From: Virgisporangium ochraceum
Lineage (GTDB): Bacteria; Actinomycetota; Actinomycetes; Mycobacteriales; Micromonosporaceae
Assembly (NCBI RefSeq): GCF_016863655.1
Contig: NZ_BOPH01000094.1
Coordinates: forward strand, 54,380 to 118,379
Direction of reading: 5' to 3'
Length of the DNA stretch: 64,000 bases
Shown here piece by piece: positions 23,757 to 33,175 of this stretch. The notes below the pieces were generated by a model that did no database searches, was not told the origin of the DNA, and saw only the letters and a program-made list of their open reading frames with translations. The translations under genes were made by a program, and so were the position numbers. The stretch's first letter is position 1. Each line of letters begins with the position of its first letter.

Positions 23757-26285
23757 ATGCCCAGTGAGCCGCCCGACCCCGGGCAGGCACGCACCATCGA
23801 CGGCCTGGTGGAACGGTTACGTCAGCTGAAGGTGTTCGCGGGAGACCCCTCGTTCGAGACCGTCAAGGACCGGGTCAACGGGGCCTGGACCGCCGCCGGC
23901 CGGCCGGCCGGCGAGCTCGCCGGCAAGACCACGGTGGTCGACTGCTTCCGGCTGGGCCGGCGCCGGCTCAACATCGATCTCGTCACGGCGGTGGTCGAGG
24001 CGCTGCACCCCGATCCGGGCTATGTGGCGCAGTGGCGGCAGGCGCTGCGGGTGGTGGCCGGTTCGGGACAGGCCGCGTCGCAGGTTCGCGTGCAGGAGAA
24101 CCTGCCCTCGCACGAGGACGGGTTCACGGGGCGCGACAGCGAACAGGAGACGCTGCGGGCGGCGCTGAGCGGGGCGGCGGACCCGGTCGCCGTCATCGCC
24201 GGCATGGCGGGCGTCGGGAAGACACGGCTCGCCGTCCAGCTCGGTCGGCTGCTCGGACCGTTCGACCGGGTGCTGTTCGTCGACCTGCGCGGCTTCCACC
24301 CCGACCAGCCACCGGCCGAGCCGGCCGCGGTGCTCGACGGGTTCCTCCGTCTCCTCGGGCTGCCCGGCCAGCGGATGCCGCACGACCTGGCGGCCCGCTC
24401 CGCCGCGTACCGCGAGCGGCTCACCGGCCAGCGCACGCTCGTGGTGCTCGACAACGCCGCCGACGAGAAGCAGGTGCTGCCGCTGCTGCCGGGCAGCGCC
24501 GACGCGGTCACGCTGGTCACCAGCCGGCGGACGCTCACCGGGCTGCGCACCGCGGCCCACGTGATCCTCGGCGTGTTCAGCCCGGACGAGGCGCACCGGG
24601 TGCTGCGCGGGGCCGCGCCCGACGGGCCGGTCGGCGCCGACCCGAACGCGGCCACCCGGATCGCCGAACGCTGTGGCCACCTGCCGCTGGCGCTGGGGCT
24701 CATCGCCGGTCACATCCGGGCCAAGCCCGGGTGGACGCTCACCGACCACGCCGACCGGCTCGACGAGCGGCACCAGTTGCGGCGCATCGACACCGGCGTC
24801 GAGCTGGCGTTCGACCTGTCCTACCGGCACCTGCCCCCGAACGCGCAGCGGTTGCTGCGCCTGCTCGCCCTGCACCCCGGCCAGCAGCCCGACCTGCACG
24901 CCGCGGCCGCCCTGGCCGGCACCGACCTCGCCGGCGCGGCGAACCTGGTGGGCGTGCTGCGCCACAACCACCTGCTGCTCACCAGCGCGCCGGGCCGGTA
25001 CGCGCTGCACGACCTCGTACGCTCCTACGCCGCCGGCCGGGCCAGCGACGAGGACCCGCCACCCGACCGCCGGGCGGCCCTGACCCGCTTGTTCGACTAC
25101 TACCTCGCCGCCGCGGCGGCGGCGCTCGACGTCATGCTGCCCGGCGACAAGGACGCGCGCCCGAGGATCGCGCCGCCGTCGACCCCGGTGCCGCGGTTCG
25201 ACGCGGCCGACGCCGGCAGGCGCTGGCTCGACGCCGAACGTCCGACCCTGGTGGCCATGGCCGTGCACGCCGCCGACCACGGCTGGCCCGACTACGCCTC
25301 CCTGTTCTCGCGGCAGCTGTTCCGGTACCTGCTCGGCTCGTCGAACTCCGACGCGCTGGTCGTGCACGGCCACGCCCGCGACGCGGCCCGCCGGTCCGGC
25401 GACCGGCTGGCCGAGGCGGCCGCGCTCCGCCACTACGCCGTCAGCCTCTCCCAGCACGGCCTGTTCGAACAGGCCAGCGAGAACCTGGAGGCGGCGCTCG
25501 CGCTGTTCGAGGCCGCGGGCGACATCGACGGGCAGGCCCGCGTGCTGGGCAACCTCGGGCTGATGGAGGAGCGGCTGGGCCGACCGTCGGCGATCGAGCG
25601 GCACAAGCAGGCGCTGACGCTGTTCCAGGACCTCGGTGACCGGGGCAACGAGGCCCGGTCGCTGCTCACGATCGGGCTCACCGAGGAGCGCATGGGCATG
25701 TGGCCGGCCGCGCTCGAGCGCTACACGCGGGCCCTGGAGGTGTTCCGGGCCGAGGGCGACGGGCACGGCATCGCGGCGGCGCTACGTGATCTCGGGGGCA
25801 TCGAGGTGAAGCTCGGCCGGTTCGACGAGGCCGAGGAGCATCTCGCCGGTGCGCTCTCGGGGTTCCGCGACCTCGGCATGAAGGACGCCGTGGCCTGGAC
25901 GCTGGACTGGATCGGCGGTCTCGACGCGGCCCGTGGCCGGCACGACGAGGCGGTCAAGACGTTCGAGCAGTCACTGCAGATGCACCGGGAGCTGAGCGAC
26001 CGGCACGGGCAGGCCTGGGCGCTGAACGCGATGGGCGAGGTGATGCTCGCGGCCGGGCAGCCCGCCGACGCGGTGCGCCTCCACACCGAGGCGCACGACC
26101 TGGCCGTCGAGATGAAGGCGAGCGACGAGCTGGCCCGGGCCGACGCCGGCCTCGGCCGCGCGCATCACGCGTTGGGCGACACGGCCGAGGCCCGGAAGAG
26201 ACTGGAGCGGGCGCTCGACATCTTCACCGAGCTGAGCATGCCCGACGCCGACGGGGTGCGGGCAACCCTCCGCGAACTCGGTTGA
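23757..26285 (+). CDS. STAND-type NB-ARC/TPR regulator (AfsR-like, without SARP domain)
   Basis: 842 residues. The N-terminal helical domain (10-100, TIDGLVERLRQLKVFAG, FRLGRRRLNIDLVTAVVEAL) takes the place of the SARP DNA-binding domain. The NB-ARC ATPase follows, with Walker A GMAGVGKT (149-156), Walker B LVVLDNA, sensor LVTSRR and the GxPLAL-type motif HLPLALGLIAG. The C-terminal half is TPR repeats (LGNLGLMEERLGRPSAIERH, LLTIGLTEERMGMWPAALER, and others). Such proteins are ATP-switch signal integrators, often transcriptional regulators in actinomycetes. No adjacent pathway identifies its target. It is followed after 52 bp by lysS. Confidence 0.85.
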   Translation: MPSEPPDPGQARTIDGLVERLRQLKVFAGDPSFETVKDRVNGAWTAAGRPAGELAGKTTVVDCFRLGRRRLNIDLVTAVVEALHPDPGYVAQWRQALRVVAGSGQAASQVRVQENLPSHEDGFTGRDSEQETLRAALSGAADPVAVIAGMAGVGKTRLAVQLGRLLGPFDRVLFVDLRGFHPDQPPAEPAAVLDGFLRLLGLPGQRMPHDLAARSAAYRERLTGQRTLVVLDNAADEKQVLPLLPGSADAVTLVTSRRTLTGLRTAAHVILGVFSPDEAHRVLRGAAPDGPVGADPNAATRIAERCGHLPLALGLIAGHIRAKPGWTLTDHADRLDERHQLRRIDTGVELAFDLSYRHLPPNAQRLLRLLALHPGQQPDLHAAAALAGTDLAGAANLVGVLRHNHLLLTSAPGRYALHDLVRSYAAGRASDEDPPPDRRAALTRLFDYYLAAAAAALDVMLPGDKDARPRIAPPSTPVPRFDAADAGRRWLDAERPTLVAMAVHAADHGWPDYASLFSRQLFRYLLGSSNSDALVVHGHARDAARRSGDRLAEAAALRHYAVSLSQHGLFEQASENLEAALALFEAAGDIDGQARVLGNLGLMEERLGRPSAIERHKQALTLFQDLGDRGNEARSLLTIGLTEERMGMWPAALERYTRALEVFRAEGDGHGIAAALRDLGGIEVKLGRFDEAEEHLAGALSGFRDLGMKDAVAWTLDWIGGLDAARGRHDEAVKTFEQSLQMHRELSDRHGQAWALNAMGEVMLAAGQPADAVRLHTEAHDLAVEMKASDELARADAGLGRAHHALGDTAEARKRLERALDIFTELSMPDADGVRATLRELG

Positions 26286-26337
26286 GCTCCGCTATACCGT
26301 TGTGTCATCCCAACGGTATTCACGGAGGTAGACGATC

Positions 26338-28026
26338 ATGGCCGAGGCCGACTGGGTCTCCCGTTTCGCCGACGAGGTCATCGCCGAAGCGGAGCGGCGT
26401 GCCCCGGGCAAGCCGATCGTCTGCGCGTCGGGGCTGAGCCCGTCGGGCCCGATCCACCTGGGCAACCTGCGCGAGGTGATGACCCCGCACCTGGTCGCCG
26501 ACGAGATCCGCCGCCGCGGCGTGGCCTGTGAGCACCTGATCTCCTGGGACGACTACGACCGCCTCAGGCGGGTGCCGGTCGGCATCGACCAGTCGTGGAC
26601 CGAGCACATCGGCAAGCCGCTCAGCTCGGTGCCCGCCCCGCCCGGCAGCGAGTACCTGAACTGGGCCGAGCACTTCAAGGCGCCGCTCATCACGGCGCTG
26701 GCCGAGCTCGGCATCGAGTACCGCCCGATCAGCCAGACCGAGATGTACACGTCCGGCGCCTACCGCGACCAGATCCTGCTGGCGATGCGCGAGCGGGCCA
26801 CGATCGACGGGATCCTTGGCCAGTACCGCACGAAGAAGAAGGCCGCCCTCAAGACCGACGACGAGGACGAGGCGGCCGCCGCCGAGGGCTCCGGAGCCGC
26901 CGACGAGGAGGACGGCTCGGTCGCGGCCGGCTACTTCCCGTACAAGCCGTACTGCCCGGAGTGCAACACCGACGCCACCACCGTCACCGGTTACCACGAC
27001 GAGTCCACGGTGCTGTCGTTCACCTGCGCGTGCGGGCACGCGCACACGGTCCCGTTGAGCGAATACAACCACGGCAAGCTGGTGTGGAAGGTCGACTGGC
27101 CGATGCGGTGGGCCTACGAGGGCGTGGTGTTCGAGCCCTCGGGCGTCGACCACACCTCGCCGGGGTCGTCGTTCGTGGTCGGGTCGCAGATCATCCGCGC
27201 GGTGTTCGGCGCCGAGCCGCCGATCGGGCCGATGTACGCGTTCGTCGGGGTCAGCGGCATGGCGAAGATGAGCAGCTCCAAGGGCGGCGTGCCGATCCCG
27301 GCCGACGCGCTGCGCATCATGGAGGCGCCGCTGCTGCGCTGGCTGTACGCGCGGCGCCGGCCCAACCAGTCCTTCAAGGTGGCCTTCGACCAGGAGATCC
27401 AGCGTCTCTACGACGAGTGGGACTCGCTGGAGCGCAAGATCCCGGCGGGCACCGCGGCGCCGGCCGACGTCACGTCGCACGCCCGCGCCGTCGAGACGGC
27501 CGCGGGCCGTCTGCCGCTCACGTCCCGGGTGGTGCCGTACCGCACGCTCGCGTCGGTGGTCGATGTCACGACGGGAGACGCCGAGCAGACGCTGCGGATC
27601 CTGCGCGACCTCGACCCGGCCGACCCGGTGACGAGCCTCGACGAGGTGCGCCCCCGCCTGGACCGCGCACAGCACTGGGTCGTGACCCAGGTGCCGGCCG
27701 ACCAGCGGACGCAGGTGCGGGCCGAGCCCGATGTGGCGCTGCTCACATCGCTGGGACCGGAGGAGCGCGAGTCGCTGCGACTGCTGCTCGACGGTCTCGA
27801 CACGCACTGGTCGCTCGACGGGCTCACCACGCTGGTCTACGGGGTGCCGAAGACGCGGCTCGGCCTGCCCCTCGACACGAAGCCGACGCCCGAGCTGAAG
27901 GTGGCGCAGCGCACGTTCTTCGCGCTGCTGTACAAGCTGCTGGTGAGCCGCGACACGGGCCCACGGCTGCCGACGCTGCTGCTGGCGGTGGGTGCCGACC
28001 GGGTCCGCAAGTTGCTGAGTGCGTAG
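26338..28026 (+). CDS. lysS: lysyl-tRNA synthetase, class I
   Basis: 562 residues with class I signatures rather than the usual bacterial class II: the HIGH-like GPIHLGNLRE (HLGN at 40-43) in the Rossmann domain and KMSSSKG (310-316). An internal zinc-ribbon-like insert has CPECNTD and CACGHAHT. It charges tRNA-Lys in the cytoplasm. Class I LysRS is typical of archaea but occurs in several bacterial groups, including actinomycetes, so this may be the only LysRS or a second enzyme. ATG 26338 follows GGAGGTAGACGATC. An acidic Glu/Asp/Ala-rich loop (DDEDEAAAAEGSGAADEEDG) interrupts the catalytic domain near residue 180. Confidence 0.93.
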   Translation: MAEADWVSRFADEVIAEAERRAPGKPIVCASGLSPSGPIHLGNLREVMTPHLVADEIRRRGVACEHLISWDDYDRLRRVPVGIDQSWTEHIGKPLSSVPAPPGSEYLNWAEHFKAPLITALAELGIEYRPISQTEMYTSGAYRDQILLAMRERATIDGILGQYRTKKKAALKTDDEDEAAAAEGSGAADEEDGSVAAGYFPYKPYCPECNTDATTVTGYHDESTVLSFTCACGHAHTVPLSEYNHGKLVWKVDWPMRWAYEGVVFEPSGVDHTSPGSSFVVGSQIIRAVFGAEPPIGPMYAFVGVSGMAKMSSSKGGVPIPADALRIMEAPLLRWLYARRRPNQSFKVAFDQEIQRLYDEWDSLERKIPAGTAAPADVTSHARAVETAAGRLPLTSRVVPYRTLASVVDVTTGDAEQTLRILRDLDPADPVTSLDEVRPRLDRAQHWVVTQVPADQRTQVRAEPDVALLTSLGPEERESLRLLLDGLDTHWSLDGLTTLVYGVPKTRLGLPLDTKPTPELKVAQRTFFALLYKLLVSRDTGPRLPTLLLAVGADRVRKLLSA

Positions 28027-28111
28027 AAATTCACCCGATAAGGCGATCCGGTGACGATCGGCGATCGGACGCTGTCCCCACGTACGGGCGCGGATACCGG
28101 ACACTGGGGTC

Positions 28112-29017
28112 ATGGCGATAGCGACCACGACGCAATTCGGTCAAACCGCCGAGTACCTGTCGCAGGCGCGGCGACTGCTGCGCCAGCGCGAGTACCGGCG
28201 GGCCATTGAACTGATCGACCGGCACCTGCTCGACACGACGAACACCCCGGTGCCCATGGAGGACCTGCGCACCTACGCCTATGAGCTGCTCGGCAAGCGC
28301 GGGGCGTCGGCGACCCGGCGGGCGCCGGTCAACCTGCGCCGGGGCGTCCCGGTGAGCCTGCGGCGGCCGGTGGCGGTCGACCTGCACCGGCTCACCCGGT
28401 CACAGCTGGAGCGGATCCTGACGTGGCTGCTCTCCGGCGAGATCCGGGCCGCCGACGAGGCGCTGCGCGCCGACGAGTACGCCGACGCGGTCGCCGCCTG
28501 CGAGGCCGCCGAGCGGATCGACAACCGGTCGACGCACGTGGCGATGGTGCACGCCCGGGCGCGGTACGAGCTGGCGGTGCTGGCGCTCAACGGCCAGGCG
28601 GCCGACCTCGACGACGTGGCGAAGCAGCTGCAGAAGGCCGGCTGGCTGGTGATGCGGGCGGCACACGACCCCACGGTCCGCGACGCGCACAAGAAGCTGT
28701 CGGTCGCGATCGACGACGTCACCGCGATCGTCGAGCGCCGGCGTGCCCGCACCGCCCGGGCCGACGCGGTGTCGGGCGTGGTGCAGCGGTTCAACCGCCT
28801 GGTGCAGCACTACGACGACAAGGACCAGTTGATCAGCCACGTGCAGCTGGGCAACGCCCGCGCGTCGCTGGCCCAGATCCGCGCCGACGTCGACCGGCTG
28901 CTGCGGGTGAACGCCCCCGACTCGCCCGCGGGCATGATCCTGGTCGACCTCCGCGGCCAGTGCGCCCGGTACAAGGAGCACCTGGAGCGGGTCGGCCGCC
29001 GGATCAGGGCCGACTAG
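28112..29017 (+). CDS. conserved hypothetical helical protein
   Basis: 301 residues, soluble, strongly helical and arginine-rich, with no recognised family. TPR-like helices appear near the start (AEYLSQARRLLRQREYRRAI), a short Arg-rich stretch follows (RRAPVNLRRGVPVSLRRPV), then long amphipathic helices. The middle reads as helical hairpins (ADEALRADEYADAVAACEAA). The gene starts at ATG 28112 behind CTGGGGTC and ends 12 bp from a convergent gene. It could be a scaffold or adaptor, but there is no direct evidence. Confidence 0.7.
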   Translation: MAIATTTQFGQTAEYLSQARRLLRQREYRRAIELIDRHLLDTTNTPVPMEDLRTYAYELLGKRGASATRRAPVNLRRGVPVSLRRPVAVDLHRLTRSQLERILTWLLSGEIRAADEALRADEYADAVAACEAAERIDNRSTHVAMVHARARYELAVLALNGQAADLDDVAKQLQKAGWLVMRAAHDPTVRDAHKKLSVAIDDVTAIVERRRARTARADAVSGVVQRFNRLVQHYDDKDQLISHVQLGNARASLAQIRADVDRLLRVNAPDSPAGMILVDLRGQCARYKEHLERVGRRIRAD

Positions 29018-29028
29018 AGGCCCAGCTT

Positions 29029-29412
29029 CTAGAGACCCAGCATCCGGTTGATCGTCAGCTCGATCACGACGCGCTCCGGGTTCGGCTGCGGCTGGCGGTA
29101 GCGGCGGGCGTACCGCTCGACGGCGTCGGCCACGGACTCCTCGTCGTCCAGCACCACCGCCGTGCCCTCGACGGTGCTCCACCGCCGGCCGTCGACCTGG
29201 CAGATCGCGGCCCGACCGCTGGCGCGCACATTGCGCACCTTCACGGAGCCGCGGCGCGTGATCACCCGCGCGATGCCGGCCGGCGCGTCGAGCGTGGCGC
29301 CGACGGCCACCACGTGTGGCGAGCCGTCGGCGCGCAGCGTCGTCAACGTGCAGAGGTGCCGTTCGGTCCAGAAGGCGCGCAGCGCCGCGTACCCATCACC
29401 GGAGAGATCCAC
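29029..29412 (-). CDS. pyridoxamine-5'-phosphate-oxidase-like (PPOX class) flavin/F420 protein
   Basis: 127 residues with the split beta-barrel of PPOX proteins: an N-terminal helix (LRAFWTERHLCTLTTLRADG) and the paired strands SPHVVAVGATLDAPAGIARV and VKVRNVRASGRAAICQVDG, the latter matching the K-x-x-N-L cofactor phosphate-binding region. Actinobacterial relatives of this length are often F420-dependent reductases (TIGR03618-like), but FMN or heme binding is also possible. It is the last gene of a minus-strand pair, 4 bp after the DUF4352-like gene. Confidence 0.8.
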   Translation of the reverse strand: MDLSGDGYAALRAFWTERHLCTLTTLRADGSPHVVAVGATLDAPAGIARVITRRGSVKVRNVRASGRAAICQVDGRRWSTVEGTAVVLDDEESVADAVERYARRYRQPQPNPERVVIELTINRMLGL

Positions 29413-29416
29413 GCGA

Positions 29417-30232
29417 TCAGGCTAGGTCCACGAAGACCTCGTCGCCCTTGTTCTGCTCGGTGAACCGCATCCGGACGGGCGACAGGCTGGTCTCCATGTC
29501 GTAGCAGCCGGTGGTCGTCCACGACTCGCCGGCCTTGAACTGGTGGAACGCCTCCAGGCTGGTGGCCTTCTCGCACGAGATCGACGACGTGATGTAGTCG
29601 CGGTCGTCGACGTACAGCTGGGCGTAGGCCAGCGACCAGTCCATCGCCGAGCTGCCCTTGTTGACGACGGTCATCTGCACGAGGCAGAGCTGGCCGCGCC
29701 GCGACGTGTAGCCCTCGAGCGTCTTGGAGCCGCAGTTCGGCTTCGCCGTGATGGTGAACTCGAGGTTCGTGATCCTCACCGGGGTGCCGACCTTGCCGCC
29801 GGCCGCCGGCGTCGTCTGCGGCGGGAGGGCCGGCGGCGCGTCACCGGCGCCGGTGGTGTTCCGGGCTCCGTCGCCGCCGGGGGTGCGGTCGGCCGTGGCG
29901 CCGCTGGAGCCGCCTCCGCTCGAACCGCCGGACAGGAAGTAGGCGCCGAGCCCGAGCGGACCCGCACAGACGATCGCGAGGATCAGCAGCACGGCGCCGC
30001 CCACCCCGAGCCCGATCCACAACCCGGTGTTCGACCCCCGCCGCGGTGGTGGCGGCGCACCGGGATGGCCGGGCGGCCCGTATCCCGGCGGCGGCGGACC
30101 GTATCCGGGCGGCGGCGGACCGTATCCCGGTGGCGGCGGACCGTACCCCGGCGGCGGGGGGTGGCCCGTCACCTGCTGACCGGGAAGTGGTGGAAGGTCG
30201 GGATACGGATCGTGTTGTTGCCAGTTCGACAT
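29417..30232 (-). CDS. membrane-anchored DUF4352-like protein with PPPPGYG repeats
   Basis: 271 residues: a cytoplasmic Pro-rich N-terminus with four PPPPGYG heptads, one membrane helix (GLWIGLGVGGAVLLILAIVC), a Gly/Ser/Thr linker, and a C-terminal extracellular beta domain (GTPVRITNLEFTITAKPNCG to MRFTEQNKGDEVFVDLA) resembling DUF4352/telokin-like domains. Four cysteines could pair outside the membrane. The heptads come from 21-bp tandem DNA repeats (about 30070-30165). Function unknown; family members are often lipoproteins or membrane-anchored immunogenic proteins. Confidence 0.75.
   Translation of the reverse strand: MSNWQQHDPYPDLPPLPGQQVTGHPPPPGYGPPPPGYGPPPPGYGPPPPGYGPPGHPGAPPPPRRGSNTGLWIGLGVGGAVLLILAIVCAGPLGLGAYFLSGGSSGGGSSGATADRTPGGDGARNTTGAGDAPPALPPQTTPAAGGKVGTPVRITNLEFTITAKPNCGSKTLEGYTSRRGQLCLVQMTVVNKGSSAMDWSLAYAQLYVDDRDYITSSISCEKATSLEAFHQFKAGESWTTTGCYDMETSLSPVRMRFTEQNKGDEVFVDLA
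30070..30165. repeat. 21-bp tandem repeat coding for PPPPGYG
   Basis: Four copies of a 21-bp unit of the form GTATCCCGGCGGCGGCGGAC(C) with scattered synonymous changes lie within the DUF4352-like gene. Synonymous divergence between copies means the peptide repeat is being kept by selection. Confidence 0.8.
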
Positions 30233-30292
30233 GTGGTCCCCCGTATGGTGGCCGCCCTCGCGGCTCCCAGGGACCCTAGTCGATGGGCCCGG

Positions 30293-31528
30293 TCAGGTGC
30301 GTGCCACCGCCAGGCCCGACGTGCCCGCGGTCACGTTGGGGAAGACCTGGGCCAGCGATCCGACGCCGCACCGCTTCTGCAGCACCTCGCCGATCACGGA
30401 GCGGAAGTCGGTCGTGGCGGCGAGGTCGCCGGCCACCAGCTTCGCGGGTGCCAGCCCCGGCCACGTCCCGTAGACCCTGCCGCCGCGGACGCCGCCGCCC
30501 AGCACGAACATCGAGTTGCCGTGACCGTGGTCGACGCCGCGGGAGCCGTTCTCGGCGACCCGGCGGCCGAACTCGCTCAGCGTCACCAGCGTGACGTTCT
30601 TCAGCCCGTCGGCGCCGAGGTCCGTCGCGAACGCGGCCAGCGCCGCCGCGAACTCACCGAGGTGCGTGTGCATGCGCTGACCGGTCTCCGCGGTGCCGAG
30701 GCCCTCGTGCATGTCCCAGTCGCCGAAGTCGACGCACGCCGCCCGCATGCCGACGTTCGCCTTGACCAGCCGGGCGACGTCGCGCAGGGCCGTCGCCAGC
30801 GGGGTCGTCGGGTACACCGCGCCGTTCGCGGGGGTGTAGGCGGGCAGGGCCGCGACCGTCGCCACGGCGCTCGTCGCCGCAAGGGCCGGCGTGGCGAGCG
30901 CCGCCGGTGCGTTCTGGTAGAGGGCACGCAGGGTCGCGTTCATCGGGACCGTCGCGGAGTCGCCCGCGATCGCGAACCCGTCGAGCGACGCGATGCCCAG
31001 GTCGGGGGACGGGCCGGAGAGCGCACGGGTCACCTTGGTGCTGCCGATCGACACGCCCGTCCACGGGTTGGTCGGGTTGGTGAGGCCGAGCATGCGGTCG
31101 AGCCAGCCGGTGCGGATCGAGGTGCCGGCGGCGGCCCGCTCCATCTCCTCCATCGCGGCGAAGTGCGAGCGTGACGGGTTCGGCTGGCCGACCGCGGTCA
31201 CGGCGGCGAGCTGGCCGCCCTGCCACAGCGGCAGCAGCGGGGCCAGGGCCGGGTGCAGGCCGAACATGGCGTCGCCGCCGATCAGCTTCGCCTTGGGGAC
31301 GCCGATCGTCGGGCGGGCCTTGTAGTAGTCGGGGTCGCCGTGCGGAACGACGGCCGACAGCCCGTCGAAGCCGCCACGCAGCGACAGCACGACGAGGGTG
31401 TCTCCGGCGGTGGTCCCGTCGGCGGCGAACGCGTACCGGGTGGACACGCCCTCGGCGACGACCGTCGCCGCGGCCGCGGCGACGCCGGCCTTCAGGAGGG
31501 TGCGACGGTCGAGCTCACAGCAGTTCAT
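30293..31528 (-). CDS. DUF1501 family protein, Tat-exported
   Basis: 411 residues beginning MNCCELDRRTLLKAGVAAAA, a twin-arginine-type signal (DRRTLLKAG), then DTLVVLSLRGGFDGLSAVVP, PTIGVPKAKLIGGDAMFGLH and LSEFGRRVAENGSRGVDHGH, all hallmarks of DUF1501. The fold is related to alkaline phosphatase/sulfatase, but activity is unproven in the family. It follows the DUF1800 gene by two bases, with GAGGTAACG before ATG 31528, and the two families nearly always occur together. The pair is thought to act outside the cytoplasm, but its function is unknown. Confidence 0.9.
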   Translation of the reverse strand: MNCCELDRRTLLKAGVAAAAATVVAEGVSTRYAFAADGTTAGDTLVVLSLRGGFDGLSAVVPHGDPDYYKARPTIGVPKAKLIGGDAMFGLHPALAPLLPLWQGGQLAAVTAVGQPNPSRSHFAAMEEMERAAAGTSIRTGWLDRMLGLTNPTNPWTGVSIGSTKVTRALSGPSPDLGIASLDGFAIAGDSATVPMNATLRALYQNAPAALATPALAATSAVATVAALPAYTPANGAVYPTTPLATALRDVARLVKANVGMRAACVDFGDWDMHEGLGTAETGQRMHTHLGEFAAALAAFATDLGADGLKNVTLVTLSEFGRRVAENGSRGVDHGHGNSMFVLGGGVRGGRVYGTWPGLAPAKLVAGDLAATTDFRSVIGEVLQKRCGVGSLAQVFPNVTAGTSGLAVART

Positions 31529-31530
31529 CG

Positions 31531-33099
31531 TTACCTCACCTGGAACATCGGGGCGTCCAGCACCAGGGCCACCAGGTGCGGGAACTTGCCGGTCACGGCC
31601 TGGTCCTTCGCCTTCAAGGGGTCAATCGGCTTCTTCCCGAAGAACTGGGTGAGCGCGGCGGTGTGCTCCGGTTTCGGTGCGGTTCCGATGAGGCTCTTCA
31701 CGACGGTCTCGACGAGCGCGCCGTACGTGGCCGGAAGCGCGCCCGGCACGAGCTGGGTGAGCAGCGGCGTCTTGCGGGTCAGCTGCTTCGGGTACCAGCC
31801 GGCGGCCAGGTTGAGGTGCGCGTTCCACCGCACCACGAACCCGGACGGCGACGCCCACGCCGCGGCGACGTCCGGGTAGCCGTTCGGCGGCTCCCAGCGC
31901 ATCGGGCCGTGGCCGGTCTTCTCCAGGATCTGGTAGAGCGCGCGGATCCCGTCGGTGCCGGTCGCGTCGGGGCCGAGCCCGAGGATCCGGACGCTGCTGA
32001 CGATGTCCTCCATCGGCGTCTTCGCCTTGGCGTTGGCGGCGGTGGCGAACTCGGCGCTGGTGAACAGCGCCCTGAGGACGGGCGCGATCGCCGTCTTGTT
32101 GTCGAGGTAGACCTTGGCCAGCGTGGCGACGAGGGTCGCCGGCGGCTCGTCGGCGACGAACCTGACGCACAGCTTGGTGGCGATACGCTCGGCGGTCTTC
32201 GGGTGCATGGCGAGGTGGTCGAGGAACGCGGCGCTCGCCTTCTCGCCCTCGGCGGCGGTGGCGTTGGCGTGGCTCCAGCCGAGGATGCTGACGGCCCCGG
32301 TGGCGTGCTTCGCGGCGTCGTACCGGTAGAGACCGGTGGTGGCGTCGACGGTGCGGCCGGTCAGCAGCAGGGCGGCCTGCTTGACGTCCGCTTCCGAGTA
32401 GACCAGGCCGACCGTGTGCAGTTCCATCAGCTCGCGGCCGTAGTTCTCGTTCGGCTTGTCCTTGGTCGACGAGCGGTTGTCGAGGTAGCTGAGCATCGCC
32501 GGGTGGGCGGCGCTGGCCTTCAGCATGTCGGCGAAGCGTCCGAGGGCGTGCGCGCGGATGACGGTGCGGTCGTAGTCGGGACGGCTGTCCCACACGTCGC
32601 TCGACGGGCAGGTGACGTTGAGGTGGTTCGACCAGAAGTCGACCATCACCTCGAAGAGCTGGCGGCGGCTCCAGCAGGCCCGGGCCACCGCGGCGGTGCC
32701 GAGCTGCTGCATGGCGTCCCAGGCGCCCTTCCTGATGCCGTTGCGTACGGCGGTGATCCCGAGGCTGACCAGCGGGAAGCGCGCGACGACCGCGTCGCAG
32801 GCGGCGTCGTCGATGCTGGTGGGCTTGAGCTGGCGGTCGAGCCAGGCGGTGACGCCGAGGGAGCGCAGCTCCGCCTCGGAGTCCGCGGTGCGGCCGTAGG
32901 TGGCGCGACGGAGGAGGTGCAGCGGGTCGACGGTGCCCTGAGCCGTCAGCGCGCCCTGCGCGGTGGGCACGTTCTGAACGGGGCTCGGCGCGGCCTGCGC
33001 CGCGGCAGGCGCCGCTACCGTCTCGACGAGGGCGACACCGGCGCCGGCGACCGCCGCCGTGGCAAGGACACGACGCCGACCGAGAACGTTCTTCCGCAT
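31531..33099 (-). CDS. DUF1800 family protein, Tat-exported
   Basis: 522 residues with a Tat-like signal (GRRRVLATAAVAGAGVAL) and the family signature NENYGRELMELHTVGL, preceded by HPAMLSYLDNRSSTKDKPNE. LLRRATYGRTADSEAELRSL near the start is also typical. The protein is mostly helical. It is the upstream member of the DUF1800-DUF1501 pair and starts at ATG 33099. No enzymatic role is established for the family. Confidence 0.9.
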   Translation of the reverse strand: MRKNVLGRRRVLATAAVAGAGVALVETVAAPAAAQAAPSPVQNVPTAQGALTAQGTVDPLHLLRRATYGRTADSEAELRSLGVTAWLDRQLKPTSIDDAACDAVVARFPLVSLGITAVRNGIRKGAWDAMQQLGTAAVARACWSRRQLFEVMVDFWSNHLNVTCPSSDVWDSRPDYDRTVIRAHALGRFADMLKASAAHPAMLSYLDNRSSTKDKPNENYGRELMELHTVGLVYSEADVKQAALLLTGRTVDATTGLYRYDAAKHATGAVSILGWSHANATAAEGEKASAAFLDHLAMHPKTAERIATKLCVRFVADEPPATLVATLAKVYLDNKTAIAPVLRALFTSAEFATAANAKAKTPMEDIVSSVRILGLGPDATGTDGIRALYQILEKTGHGPMRWEPPNGYPDVAAAWASPSGFVVRWNAHLNLAAGWYPKQLTRKTPLLTQLVPGALPATYGALVETVVKSLIGTAPKPEHTAALTQFFGKKPIDPLKAKDQAVTGKFPHLVALVLDAPMFQVR

Positions 33100-33175
33100 G
33101 CCTCCGACGTCGGTGCGGGACCCGCCGGCCTGAGCGCGGTTACCACCCCTCCACCGCGTTGCACCGGTTCAGCAC

